Assembly (NCBI GenBank): GCA_016930695.1
Contig: JAFGGD010000034.1
Span: forward strand, 1-64,000
Source of the DNA: Candidatus Eisenbacteria bacterium
Lineage (GTDB): Bacteria > Orphanbacterota > Orphanbacteria > Orphanbacterales > Orphanbacteraceae
Length of the DNA: 64,000 nt
Reading direction: 5' to 3'
Notes under the pieces: model-generated
What the model saw: the letters and a program-made list of their open reading frames with translations, nothing else
What the model was told of the DNA's origin: nothing
Database searches by the model: none
Part shown: positions 50,314 to 60,754 of the stretch, piece after piece
Layout: every line of letters starts with the position of its first letter
Numbering within the stretch: the first letter of the stretch is position 1
Made by a program: the position numbers and the translations under genes

Positions 50314-51159
50314 TTAGTGGAAGATCACGTTACCCGAACCGTGGACGTTGCTCCGCACCTTCCCCTTCCCCCGGCAGTGCAGATTTCCCGATCCGTGAAT
50401 CTCCGCCTCGATCGCCGTGTCGGCCTGGATCGAGGCGTCCCCGGAGCCGTGGATCGACACGTCCGCCCGGTCGCTCTTCATGCCCGAGGCGGAGTAGTCC
50501 CCGGAGCCGTGGATCGAAACGGTCTGCTCGATCGTTTCGCCTCCGCCGATCTTGACGTCTCCCGAGCCGTCGATCCGGACCCGCAGTTCCCGCGTTTCCG
50601 TTCGGGCGACCCGGATGTCGCCGGATCCGGAAATCCGCGCGCTGAGGTTCTCTACACGGAGATCGCCGAGGGCGATGTCCCCCGAGCCGTGCGTTTCGAT
50701 CCGCACGTCCTTGGCGCGCAGATCCTCCCCCTCGAGATCGCCGGAGCCGTGGATCTCGATCCGGAAGTCTCCCGTCTCTATGTCGCCGAGCAATACGTCG
50801 CCCGAGGCGGACAGTTGAATCCGATCCAGGTTTTTCACGGTGAGTTCGTATCGGATCGGCTTGCCGGGGTCGAGGTTCACCCGGTCCTTCCGTCCGATGC
50901 TCAGGTGGCCGTCTTCGTTCTCGATCTCCAGGTACTCGAAAATGTTTTCCTGGGCCCGCACGCGCAGTCCTTCCCGGTCCCCCTGTTCGATGACGAGGGT
51001 TCCGACGGCGGCGAGCGTCACTTCCCGGGCGCCGGCGGCGTCGAACTCCCGATCCACCAACGGCCCCTCGCCTCGGATCTTCTCGTGTCCGAAGGGTCCC
51101 CAACCGGCGGTGCAGAACAGGAACGCCGCCGCCGTACCGATGAAAAGAGCTTTTCGCAT
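50314..51159 (-). CDS. Exported head-GIN-domain (DUF2807) protein
   Basis: This 281-residue protein has a signal peptide (MRKALFIGTAAAFLFCTAGWG) and a right-handed beta-helix-like GIN domain. After an EFDAAGAREVTLAAVGTLVIEQGD head, the turn motif [HSD]GSGD/N recurs every 18-21 residues (IHGSGDLEGEDL, THGSGDIALGDL, ISGSGDIRVARTE, IDGSGDVKIGG, IHGSGDYSASG, IHGSGDASIQAD, IHGSGNLHCRG, VHGSGNVIFH). This makes a regular coil-per-repeat stack. Such proteins are described as putative auto-transporter adhesins but are exported by Sec here. The gene converges on the ECF sigma/anti-sigma pair and could be in its regulon. Confidence 0.85.
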   Translation of the reverse strand: MRKALFIGTAAAFLFCTAGWGPFGHEKIRGEGPLVDREFDAAGAREVTLAAVGTLVIEQGDREGLRVRAQENIFEYLEIENEDGHLSIGRKDRVNLDPGKPIRYELTVKNLDRIQLSASGDVLLGDIETGDFRIEIHGSGDLEGEDLRAKDVRIETHGSGDIALGDLRVENLSARISGSGDIRVARTETRELRVRIDGSGDVKIGGGETIEQTVSIHGSGDYSASGMKSDRADVSIHGSGDASIQADTAIEAEIHGSGNLHCRGKGKVRSNVHGSGNVIFH

Positions 51160-51301
51160 GTTTCTCCTCTCGTTTCCCGTCCGGGCGGCGCAACCCGGAG
51201 CGCCGCCGTTCTCGGGGTTCGATCCCGAAAGAGAAGACGGTCCGGGCGGGAGAAAGGTTTAGAGGATCGGCCGCCGGAGGAGGAGGGCGGGGCGCCTTCG
51301 A

Positions 51302-51985
51302 TCAGTCGCCGAGCCAGAATCGGACGATGTAGTAAAAGGCGGCCACCCCGTCCTTCCAGCCGATCTTTTTCCCCTCGGCGTAATCACGGCCGTCGTAGGA
51401 GATGGGGATCTCGTAGACGCGGTACTTGCGCCGGGCGATCTTGGCGGTGATCTCCGGCTCGATGCCGAACCGGTTCGCCTTCAAAGGAAGCGATTTCAGA
51501 ATGTCCGACTTGAAGACCTTGTAGCAGGTCTCCATGTCGGTGAGATTCAGGTTGGTGAACATGTTGGAGATCGTCGTGAGGGTCTTGTTCCCGAGGTAGT
51601 GCCAGTACAGATGGACCCGGACCTCTTCCCCCTTGAAGCGGCTGCCGTACACCACGTCCGCCCGGCCGTCGACGATCGGCCGGACCAGCCGGGGATACTC
51701 GCCCGGGTTGTACTCGAGGTCCGCGTCCTGGATGACGGCGATGTCGCCCGTGATGTGGGGGATGGCGGTTCGGATGGCGGCCCCTTTTCCCTGATTCTTC
51801 TCGTGAAGAAGGACGCGTACGTTTCCTCCCTCGAGTTCCTTCAGAATCTCCCGAGTCCCGTCGGTGCTGCAATCGTCGACCAGGACGATCTCCTTCTCCA
51901 GATCCACTTCCTGGATCCGGCGGATGATCTCCCGGAGCGTCCTCTCTTCGTTGAAAACCGGGACGATGACGGAAAGCACGGGCAT
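51302..51985 (-). CDS. Family 2 glycosyltransferase (dolichol-phosphate mannosyltransferase-like)
   Basis: This 227-residue cytoplasmic glycosyltransferase transfers a sugar from a nucleotide donor to a lipid phosphate or similar acceptor. The GT-A fold opens [34 protein letters not shown] supplies the UDP/GDP-binding Asp and [15 protein letters not shown] holds the metal-binding DxD-like motif. YGSRFKGE and the C-terminal [28 protein letters not shown] are typical of DPM1/polyprenyl phosphate transferases. No TM is present, unlike GtrB-type enzymes. It is transcribed divergently from the S9 lipoprotein peptidase. Confidence 0.9.
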   Translation of the reverse strand: MPVLSVIVPVFNEERTLREIIRRIQEVDLEKEIVLVDDCSTDGTREILKELEGGNVRVLLHEKNQGKGAAIRTAIPHITGDIAVIQDADLEYNPGEYPRLVRPIVDGRADVVYGSRFKGEEVRVHLYWHYLGNKTLTTISNMFTNLNLTDMETCYKVFKSDILKSLPLKANRFGIEPEITAKIARRKYRVYEIPISYDGRDYAEGKKIGWKDGVAAFYYIVRFWLGD

Positions 51986-52020
51986 GGAAGCCTCCTATCC
52001 GAATGAAATTGGTAGCGTTA

Positions 52021-52049
52021 AGGCTATCCGTCGGCGCCGGTCCTGTCAA
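52021..52049 (-). promoter_or_regulatory. Promoter for glycosyltransferase gene
   Basis: On the minus strand TTGACA (52049-52044), a 17-bp spacer and TAGCCT (52026-52021). The spacer begins GGACCGGCGCCGA, nearly the same as in the divergent promoter at 52101. Confidence 0.6.
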
Positions 52050-52100
52050 CGGAAAGTTCTTCCCTATCGGCGGCGGCGCGCCCCCGCTTTCCCTTTCAAC

Positions 52101-52130
52101 TTGACAGGTCCCGGCGCCGATTCGTACGTT
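52101..52130 (+). promoter_or_regulatory. Promoter for S9 lipoprotein peptidase gene
   Basis: TTGACA (52101-52106), an 18-bp spacer and TACGTT (52125-52130). The spacer begins GGTCCCGGCGCCGA, mirroring the divergent promoter and suggesting a shared regulator site. Confidence 0.55.
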
Positions 52131-52296
52131 CAAGCGGTTTCATTTTTGTCCCACAGCTCGCGTCCGGAGAGCGGAGTTCCGAGAGGTTCGCCCTCCGGAT
52201 CGGGTACCGCCGATCGATCGCGGCCGGAGTCGTCCGCACCGCGGTTTACCCCCGTTGCCCGGGGAGAGAGATCCCCGGTTCGGAAGGAGAACGACC

Positions 52297-54261
<1,965 letters not shown>

Positions 54262-54375
54262 ACGAACGAATCGAACGATCCCACGGGGGGTTCCGGGATC
54301 GCGGCCCGCGCCGCCGTCCCGGGCCCCCCGAACGACCCGACTCCCTTCCCCCCGCGCGAGGAGCGCGCCCATCTC

Positions 54376-55695
54376 ATGACGAAACCGCTTTGGATGAAGC
54401 TCTTCCCGCTTTTCCTGCTGGCGGCGCTCGCCTGCGCCTCTTCGGAAAGGGAGGAGGCGGCGTCGGAGATTTTCGTCGCCGGGGAAGAAACCGCCGTGGC
54501 GGAGGAATCGCTGACCGTCGAGGCGGGGAGTCTTCGCAGGGGGGAAACGCCGATGGGTTGGGCGCTCCGGGCCGGCCTCGATCGGAACGAGGCGGCGGAC
54601 GCGCTTGCCGCCCTCGCCCCGTATCTCCCCCCGTCCCGCTACCGAACCGACGACAGGATCGAGGCCCAGCGCGACCTCGCGGGGAGCCTGGTCCGCTTCG
54701 CCGTCACCCGCCGCCACCGGGAGCGCTTCGTCGCGGAGCGCGAGGGAGAGGGATGGAGCGCGCGGCTCGACGCGCCGCCTCTCCGCAAGGAGATCGTCCG
54801 CTTCGAGGGGGAGATCGACGGCTCCCTCTGGGAATCGCTCCGGTCCGAGGGGGCGCCGGCGGATCTTGTGGTTCGTTTCGCCGATATTTTTTCCTGGACC
54901 TTCGATTTCCTGACCGATTGCCGGGCCGGCGACCGGTACTCTTTTCTCGTCGAGGCGTACTTCGAGGGGGACGAGCTGAACCGTTACGGCGATCTTCTCG
55001 TCGCCCGGTACGAGGGGGACCGTGGGAGCGTCTCCGGCGTGATCTACGAGCCGGAGGGGGAGCGCGCGAGCTACTACGCGCCGGACGGAACGTCGCTCCG
55101 CAAGATCTTTCTGCGATCCCCGCTCAATTACCGCCGGATCAGCTCGGGGTTCAGCCGAAGCCGTTACCACCCGATCCTGAAGTACTACCGTCCCCACCTG
55201 GGAATCGATTACGCAGCCGCCTCCGGGACGCCGGTGGTGAGCGTCGGCGACGGCACGGTGATTTTCTCCGGCCGCAAGGGGGGCTTCGGCAACTACGTGG
55301 AGGTGCGGCACAGCCATTCCTACACCACCTGCTACGGCCATCTCTCCCGGTTCGGCAAGGGGGTCCGGAACGGAGCGAGGGTGACGCAGGGGCAGGTGAT
55401 CGGTTATGTGGGCTCCACCGGCCTCGCCACCGGACCCCATCTGGACTTCCGTATGCGTCGCGGGACGACCTACATCAATCCCCTGTCGGTGAATCTCCCC
55501 TCCGCCGATCCGGTTCCCGCCGAACGCCTCAAGGATTTCTACTTCGTCTCCCGCGTTCACTTCGCCGCCCTCGATTTCTTCCCCAGCGGATCCACCGAGG
55601 GGAGGAGGGACTTCTTCACCCTCGCCTATCGGGCCGGTCCTTCGGCGGGGCTCATCCCCGGCGCGGGCGGCTCGCAGGATCATCCGATCCCTTGA
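54376..55695 (+). CDS. M23 family cell-wall endopeptidase (LytM domain) lipoprotein
   Basis: This 439-residue peptidoglycan hydrolase or activator carries a lipobox-like LAALAC near residue 20. An N-terminal helical/OapA-like part (about 45-130) and a Csd3-type inhibitory or substrate-binding region (about 135-240) precede LytM. Zinc and catalytic residues: H274/D278 in HLGIDYAA, His322 in CYGHLSRF and His355 in GPHLDF. The second His of the canonical HxH zinc motif is Asp357 here (HLD), so Asp may act as the ligand, as in some Csd3-like relatives. It acts on cross-links in the periplasm. GAGGAG lies about 12 nt before ATG 54376. Confidence 0.88.
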   Translation: MTKPLWMKLFPLFLLAALACASSEREEAASEIFVAGEETAVAEESLTVEAGSLRRGETPMGWALRAGLDRNEAADALAALAPYLPPSRYRTDDRIEAQRDLAGSLVRFAVTRRHRERFVAEREGEGWSARLDAPPLRKEIVRFEGEIDGSLWESLRSEGAPADLVVRFADIFSWTFDFLTDCRAGDRYSFLVEAYFEGDELNRYGDLLVARYEGDRGSVSGVIYEPEGERASYYAPDGTSLRKIFLRSPLNYRRISSGFSRSRYHPILKYYRPHLGIDYAAASGTPVVSVGDGTVIFSGRKGGFGNYVEVRHSHSYTTCYGHLSRFGKGVRNGARVTQGQVIGYVGSTGLATGPHLDFRMRRGTTYINPLSVNLPSADPVPAERLKDFYFVSRVHFAALDFFPSGSTEGRRDFFTLAYRAGPSAGLIPGAGGSQDHPIP

Positions 55696-55720
55696 GCCCC
55701 GTGGGAACCCCGTCCGTCGA

Positions 55721-55749
55721 TTGACGGCGACCCGCCCCTCTGCTACCGT
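55721..55749 (+). promoter_or_regulatory. Promoter for apgM
   Basis: TTGACG (55721-55726), a 17-bp spacer and TACCGT (55744-55749), about 42 bp before the apgM start. Confidence 0.55.
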
Positions 55750-55790
55750 CGGTTCGACGTCCACGCGAACTTTTCCGGAGGGATTTCGGA

Positions 55791-56996
55791 ATGAACGTAC
55801 ACGATCTATTGCCTTCGCTCGCCCAAGAGAAGGGGGAGAAAATCGTCTTCGTCGTGTTCGACGGCCTCGGCGGCCTCCCGGACCGGGTGAGCGGCAAGAC
55901 CGAACTGGAAGCGGCGAGCAAACCCAATCTGGACCGTCTCGCCAAGAAGGGGCAGCTCGGCCTGATCGATCCGGTCGGCCCGGGGATCACGCCCGGCAGC
56001 GGACCGGGCCACCTGGGAATCTTCGGTTACGACCCGCTCGAGTATCAGGTGGGGCGGGGGGTGCTGGAGTCCTTCGGCATCGGTTTCGAGCTGAACGAGA
56101 TCGACCTGGCGGCTCGGATCAATTTCTGCACGCTCGACGGCGAGGGGCGGATCACCGACCGGCGGGCGGGGAGAATCCCCACCGAGGAGTGCGAACGTCT
56201 CACGGCGCTTCTCGAGGGGATCGAGATCCCCGGCGTGGAGGTGTTCGTCCGACCCGTGAAGGAGCACCGGGCGGCGGTGATCTTCCGCGGGGACGGGTTG
56301 GAGGACGGGCTCACCGACTCGGATCCGCAGGCGACGGGGGTGGAACCCGATCCCGTGCGGGCGCTGAAGCCCGAAGCGGAGCGCTCGGCGGAGATCGCCA
56401 ACCGTTGGATCGCGGAAGCCCGGGAGAGGCTCCGCGGCGAGGAGCGGGCGAACGGCCTCATGCTCCGCGGCATCTCCCGCTATCGTCCCTTCCCTTCCTT
56501 CCGGGAGCGTTACGGCCTTCGGGCGGTGGCGCTGGCGCTCTACCCGATGTACCGCGGGCTGGCCCGCCTGGTCGGGATGGACGTTTTGGATGTAAAGGGA
56601 TCAAACGCGTCCAGCTTCGAGGCGGTCACGGCGCACTATAACGAATACGATTTCTTTTTCGTTCACATCAAGGATACGGACAAGGCGGGCGAGGACGGCG
56701 ACGGGGAAGCGAAGCGGAAGGCGATCGAGAAGACGGACCGGTTGTTCGCCCGTCTCGACGACCTGCCCGACAAAGTGGTCATCGTCACGGGGGACCACTC
56801 CACGCCGTCGCAGCTGAAGTCGCACAGCTGGCATCCGGTCCCTTTCCTGATTCAGGGAAGGACGGTCCGCCCGGACGATCGTGCCCGGTTCGGCGAGAGC
56901 GACTGCTCCGGCGGGTCCCTCGGTCGTTTCCCGGCGATTCACATTCTCCCACTCGCCCTGGCCCATGCCGGGCGGCTCAAGAAATTCGGTGCCTGA
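55791..56996 (+). CDS. apgM: 2,3-bisphosphoglycerate-independent phosphoglycerate mutase, archaeal type
   Basis: This 401-residue cytoplasmic enzyme of the alkaline phosphatase superfamily interconverts 3- and 2-phosphoglycerate in glycolysis. IVFVVFDGLGGLPD supplies the first metal ligand; TELEAASKPNLDRLAKKGQLGLIDPVGPGITPGSGPGHLGIFGYDP contains the active-site Ser in PGSGPGH. YDFFFVHIKDTDKAGEDGDGEAK and VVIVTGDHSTPSQLKSHSWHPVPFLI are the remaining metal motifs. Length and motifs fit the archaeal aPGAM group also found in some bacteria. RBS GGAGGG precedes ATG 55791. Its end overlaps lnt by 8 bp. Confidence 0.93.
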   Translation: MNVHDLLPSLAQEKGEKIVFVVFDGLGGLPDRVSGKTELEAASKPNLDRLAKKGQLGLIDPVGPGITPGSGPGHLGIFGYDPLEYQVGRGVLESFGIGFELNEIDLAARINFCTLDGEGRITDRRAGRIPTEECERLTALLEGIEIPGVEVFVRPVKEHRAAVIFRGDGLEDGLTDSDPQATGVEPDPVRALKPEAERSAEIANRWIAEARERLRGEERANGLMLRGISRYRPFPSFRERYGLRAVALALYPMYRGLARLVGMDVLDVKGSNASSFEAVTAHYNEYDFFFVHIKDTDKAGEDGDGEAKRKAIEKTDRLFARLDDLPDKVVIVTGDHSTPSQLKSHSWHPVPFLIQGRTVRPDDRARFGESDCSGGSLGRFPAIHILPLALAHAGRLKKFGA

Positions 56997-58569
56997 ACGA
57001 ACCGATCTCCGCGGAGGGGCGGGAGGGGGGAGACTCGCCCTTCTCGTCCCGTTTCTCGCCGGGGTCGTCGCTTCGCTCCCCTTCCAGAAACACGTGCCCG
57101 GCGCGTTCGTCCTCTTTTCCCTCGTCCCCTTCCTGCTGATTCTGCGGAGCGAGTCCCGGGATCGATCCCTCTTCCGCGCGCTCCGGACCGGCTGGCTCTT
57201 CGGCTTCGGCTTTTTTCTCGCGCTCCTTTATTGGGTCGCTCTTCTCGCCGAGACGGAGATCCCGGTTCGGGCGATCGCGGCGGGGGGATATCTCCTTCTC
57301 TCCGCCTACCTCGCCTTTTTCCCGGGGCTCTTCGCGGCCGCCCTCCGGCTCGGGTCGCGGCGTTTCCCCGCGTTCCTTCTCGCCCCCGTTCTCTGGGGCG
57401 TGCTGGAGTATCTCCGCGCGTCGGGTCCCCTCGGCTTTCCCTGGGGAGCGCCCGGATACGCACTGATCGAATATGCGTCTCTGGTGCAGATCGCCCGGCT
57501 CGGCGGGGTGGACGCGGTCACCTTCGCCGTGGTCGCCGTGAACGCCCTCGTCGCGGAGGGGATGGTCGGCTTCGCCCGAGAGCGTCCCCGAACGGGCGTC
57601 GCCGCCTTCGCCGCCGCAGCCCTCCTTCTCTTCGGGATCGGCCTGGACGGCGTTCGGGCGGTCCGCTCCAAAATCCGAGCCGAGGGGCGCCCTCTTCGGA
57701 TCGCGGTGGTCCAGCCCGACATCTCCGCCGAGAAGAAATGGGACGAGGACTACAAGGAGAAATCGATCGAGATTCTGGGAGGACTCACCCGCGAGGCGGC
57801 GGAGAGGGAGGGCCCTCTCGACCTGGCGGTCTGGCCGGAGACGGGCGTGCCCGCTTACGTGCTTCACGAGCACCGCTACCTACGGATGATCCTGGAGGTG
57901 GTGGAGGAGACCGGCGTTCCGCTTCTCTTCGGCTTCCCCAACGCCGAGTACCGGGTCGAAACCGGCTACGAGTATTACAACTCGGCGATGCTCCTCGACC
58001 GGGAAGGCCGCTCGGTCGGAGAGTACAGGAAGATCCATCTAGTCCCCTTCGGGGAGAGGCTTCCCCTGCACGGGAAGGTGGGTTGGATCACCGATCTGAA
58101 CTTCGGCGAGGCGGACTTCAATCCCGGTACGTCCTACACGGTCTTCCCCCTGGGCGGGACCTCCTTCTCCGCCAATATCTGTTTCGAGGCGATTTTCCCA
58201 CCCCTGATCCGCCGTTTCGCGCGGGAGGGTTCCCGTTTTCTGGTGAACCTGACCAACGACGCCTGGTTCGGAACCACCGCCGCGCCGCACCAGCACGCAG
58301 CCATGGCCCGGATGCGCTCCGTCGAGACCGGCCTCTTCCTCGCCCGCTCCGCCAACACGGGCATCAGCCTGATCGCCGATCCCCGCGGGCGTGTGCTGAA
58401 GAGCATCGGTCTCTTCGAGAGAGGCGCGGTGACGGCGGAGATCCTACCGGTCCGGAGCCGCACCTTTTCGGTCCGGCACGGCGACTGGCTCCCCGCCGTC
58501 GAGGCGGCTCTGGCGGCGATTTTTCTGTTGCTCTCCCCGGCGTCTCGGCGGCGGACTCTTCTCTTCTGA
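56989..58569 (+). CDS. lnt: Apolipoprotein N-acyltransferase
   Basis: This inner-membrane enzyme of about 526 residues adds the third acyl chain to lipoprotein N-termini, consistent with the many lipoproteins in the window. Six or so N-terminal TM helices (about 10-235) precede a nitrilase-like domain. The catalytic triad is Glu284 (LAVWPETGVP), Lys348 (YRKIHLVPFGE) and Cys398 (ANICFEAIFP). VNLTNDAWFGTTAAPHQHAAMARMRSVETG is the family block after the Cys. The start is uncertain: GTG 56989 overlaps the apgM stop, while an in-frame ATG lies at 56965. A bidirectional terminator follows. Confidence 0.93.
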   Translation: MPERTDLRGGAGGGRLALLVPFLAGVVASLPFQKHVPGAFVLFSLVPFLLILRSESRDRSLFRALRTGWLFGFGFFLALLYWVALLAETEIPVRAIAAGGYLLLSAYLAFFPGLFAAALRLGSRRFPAFLLAPVLWGVLEYLRASGPLGFPWGAPGYALIEYASLVQIARLGGVDAVTFAVVAVNALVAEGMVGFARERPRTGVAAFAAAALLLFGIGLDGVRAVRSKIRAEGRPLRIAVVQPDISAEKKWDEDYKEKSIEILGGLTREAAEREGPLDLAVWPETGVPAYVLHEHRYLRMILEVVEETGVPLLFGFPNAEYRVETGYEYYNSAMLLDREGRSVGEYRKIHLVPFGERLPLHGKVGWITDLNFGEADFNPGTSYTVFPLGGTSFSANICFEAIFPPLIRRFAREGSRFLVNLTNDAWFGTTAAPHQHAAMARMRSVETGLFLARSANTGISLIADPRGRVLKSIGLFERGAVTAEILPVRSRTFSVRHGDWLPAVEAALAAIFLLLSPASRRRTLLF

Positions 58570-58583
58570 ACGGTTCGTGGGCG

Positions 58584-58612
58584 AAAAAAAAGGACCCCCG
58601 AGGGGGTCCTTT
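58584..58612. terminator. Bidirectional terminator
   Basis: GGACCCCC-GA-GGGGGTCC (58592-58609) is flanked by eight A residues and TTT. It lies between the convergent lnt and TPR-thioredoxin genes. Confidence 0.88.
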
Positions 58613-58633
58613 CCTACGCGTCCGGCGGCACGC

Positions 58634-60592
58634 TCAGCGGGCGAGGGCGTAATCGATCTTGAGGCGCATCTCCTCGTCCCCTTTCTCTTCGTCGAAACCG
58701 ACGATCTTGAAGAGGATCGTTCCGTCCCGTCCGATGAGGCAGGTGGTGGGAATCGCCGGAACGGCGAAAAGCTCCGCCGCGGTTTTTACCCCTTCGCCGG
58801 GATCCAGGTCGAGGTAGTAGGGCATGGTGAGACCCAACTCCCCCCACTTTTCACGGACGCCGGCCAGGCGCTCTTCGTCGGCGGTTCTCTCCCAGACGTT
58901 GATCGGAAGAACAATCAGATCGTCGCCCGCCTCTTTTCTTGTCTCATAAATCGTTTCTACGTGCGGCAGGGAGCGGCGGCAAGGCCCGCACCAGGTGGCC
59001 CAGAAATCGATCAACACCGGGCGGCCGAGGAAACCGGCCAGGGTGAGGGTGTCGCCCCCCGTGTCCAGGAAGCGGATCTCCGGAACGGGCCAGCGGAGCG
59101 CCCTCCGGTCCAGGCGGGCCATCGCCTCGGCCCGGCCCTCCTCGCGGAGCCGGGCGGCGTGGGCGTCGAAGTCCCCTTCCCCCTCCGCCTCCCAGAGTGC
59201 GCGCCACTCTTCCGTCGCTTCCCCGGAGGGTCGGGCGGCGCGGGCGAGAAGGTCGTATGCCTCGAGGGCGCCCTCGGTGTCCCCCGTTCGAGAGCGGATC
59301 CGGGCGGCGCGCAGGAGCATGTCGGGCGTCGCCTGCTCCGGGAGATCCCGGAGAGCCCTGCCGAGCGCCTCCGCCGCCCCGGCGTCGTCGCCGCGCGTTT
59401 CCCGGACGCGGGCGAGCAGGTGGAGGAGAGAGGCGAGGGTCTCCCTCCGGTTTCTCTCCCACTCCGCGGGGGAAAGCCCCTCGCCGGCGGACGGCGATGC
59501 GCCTTCCTCTTCGCGGATCGCGCGGAGAAGCGTCTCCTCCGCTTCGTCCAAAAGCTCCCCTTCATCGAGGAGGGTTTCCGCGTAGAGGGAGAGGACGAAG
59601 CGTTCCACGGGCTTCCCCTCATGGATCAACGCTCGCGCGTTCTCTCTCTCGCCCAGGTAGCGCAGGTAGAGATAGATGGCGTAGGTGCGCGCCTCCTCCG
59701 CTTCCTTCGCGTCCGGGTGCTCCCGGGCGAAGCGCTCCATCTCCCGGGCGAAGCGCCCGCGGTCTTCCTCCTCCATCACGCGACGGTAGAGCACCGAGGA
59801 GGCGAACCGGGTCCGGGGGAAACGGGCGATCAGCGCGTCGGTGAGGCTGTCCCGGAGCGTCTCACCGCCGATCAGGGCGTAGAGGTCGAGCGCTCCCTCC
59901 GTTGCGGGCGGGGGCTCGGTCCAGTTCTCTTGATTCATGAAAAATTGGTCCGCCTCGGCGCGCGCCGCCGCGAGCAACGAGTCCGCGCGGGCTTTATCCG
60001 GTTCTTCCTTCTCAAGGACGCGGGCCCACCGGACGAAACGCGCCTCGGCCGACTCCGGGCGTTCCTCCACCGACTTCTCCAGTTCCTCGAGCGCCCGCGC
60101 GCGGTCCCGGGGGACGCGAACCACGTCGGTGAGCCTCTCCTCGCCGGCGAGGAGGCGGTAGTACTGGTAACGCGCGCCGGCGACGGGCGTCTCCCCTTCA
60201 TGGAAGAGAAGCACCCACGGGTCTCCCCGGTTGTTGTCCACCACCTCCGGGTCGGTGGGATCGACGAAAGCGCACACCAGAAGGACGGGTTCCTTCGGGG
60301 TCAGTTCCACCGGCGCGAGCGCAGCCTCCCAGGCCGGGCCGCGGCGTTCCATCGGGACCTCTCCGGCGAGGAGACCGCCCTCCTTGTCGACCAGCGTGAA
60401 GCGGAAGACCGCCGACCCGGAGCGAAGAGGGGACGGGGAGAGGCCGGGGGTATAGCGGACGGTGATCCGGTCCGCCGGGGTCGGTCTCTCCGGCGTGAAA
60501 GCCACGGTTTTCTCCTCTCCCTTCCGCGCACAGGACGCGAGAAGAGCGAGGATGAGGATCGGGGGAAGGATGGCGCGCGTGATCCGGTTCAT
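58634..60592 (-). CDS. TPR-containing lipoprotein with C-terminal TlpA-like thioredoxin domain
   Basis: This 652-residue envelope protein starts at 60592 (ATG, with AGGTGAAC directly upstream); a lipobox LALLASC (Cys about 21) follows. Residues about 30-140 form a beta-rich domain (PADRITVRYTPGLSPSPL...). Residues about 150-480 are Ala/Glu/Arg-rich TPR-like helices. Residues about 495-650 are a TlpA thioredoxin domain with WCGPC (Cys535, Cys538), LPINVWE and cis-Pro VPAIPTTCLIGRDG. The architecture suggests a thioredoxin docked through repeats to partner proteins for thiol reduction outside the cytoplasm. It is the second TlpA-like protein here; the other (2793) lacks the repeats. Confidence 0.85.
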   Translation of the reverse strand: MNRITRAILPPILILALLASCARKGEEKTVAFTPERPTPADRITVRYTPGLSPSPLRSGSAVFRFTLVDKEGGLLAGEVPMERRGPAWEAALAPVELTPKEPVLLVCAFVDPTDPEVVDNNRGDPWVLLFHEGETPVAGARYQYYRLLAGEERLTDVVRVPRDRARALEELEKSVEERPESAEARFVRWARVLEKEEPDKARADSLLAAARAEADQFFMNQENWTEPPPATEGALDLYALIGGETLRDSLTDALIARFPRTRFASSVLYRRVMEEEDRGRFAREMERFAREHPDAKEAEEARTYAIYLYLRYLGERENARALIHEGKPVERFVLSLYAETLLDEGELLDEAEETLLRAIREEEGASPSAGEGLSPAEWERNRRETLASLLHLLARVRETRGDDAGAAEALGRALRDLPEQATPDMLLRAARIRSRTGDTEGALEAYDLLARAARPSGEATEEWRALWEAEGEGDFDAHAARLREEGRAEAMARLDRRALRWPVPEIRFLDTGGDTLTLAGFLGRPVLIDFWATWCGPCRRSLPHVETIYETRKEAGDDLIVLPINVWERTADEERLAGVREKWGELGLTMPYYLDLDPGEGVKTAAELFAVPAIPTTCLIGRDGTILFKIVGFDEEKGDEEMRLKIDYALAR

Positions 60593-60694
60593 GTTCACCT
60601 CCCGTAGTCGAAGATCGCCCGCGAGGTTATCACAGAGGGCGAACGGGGTCGCCGGGAAAGGAGGGAGAGGGGCCGGGCGCGGCGACGATAGACC

Positions 60695-60724
60695 TTGCTG
60701 GGCGCTCGCCGCCGGGAATAGAAT
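60695..60724 (+). promoter_or_regulatory. Promoter for CCC-like transporter
   Basis: TTGCTG (60695-60700), an 18-bp spacer and TAGAAT (60719-60724), about 30 bp before the start codon. Confidence 0.5.
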
Positions 60725-60754
60725 CGCCACGATTCAGGGGAGGGAAGAGGAGCG

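Larger units (their letters stand above)
51986..52296. other. Divergent regulatory region with mirrored promoters
   Basis: This 311-bp gap contains no gene. It holds two divergent promoters whose -35-to-spacer sequences are near-identical mirror copies, described separately. Confidence 0.65.
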
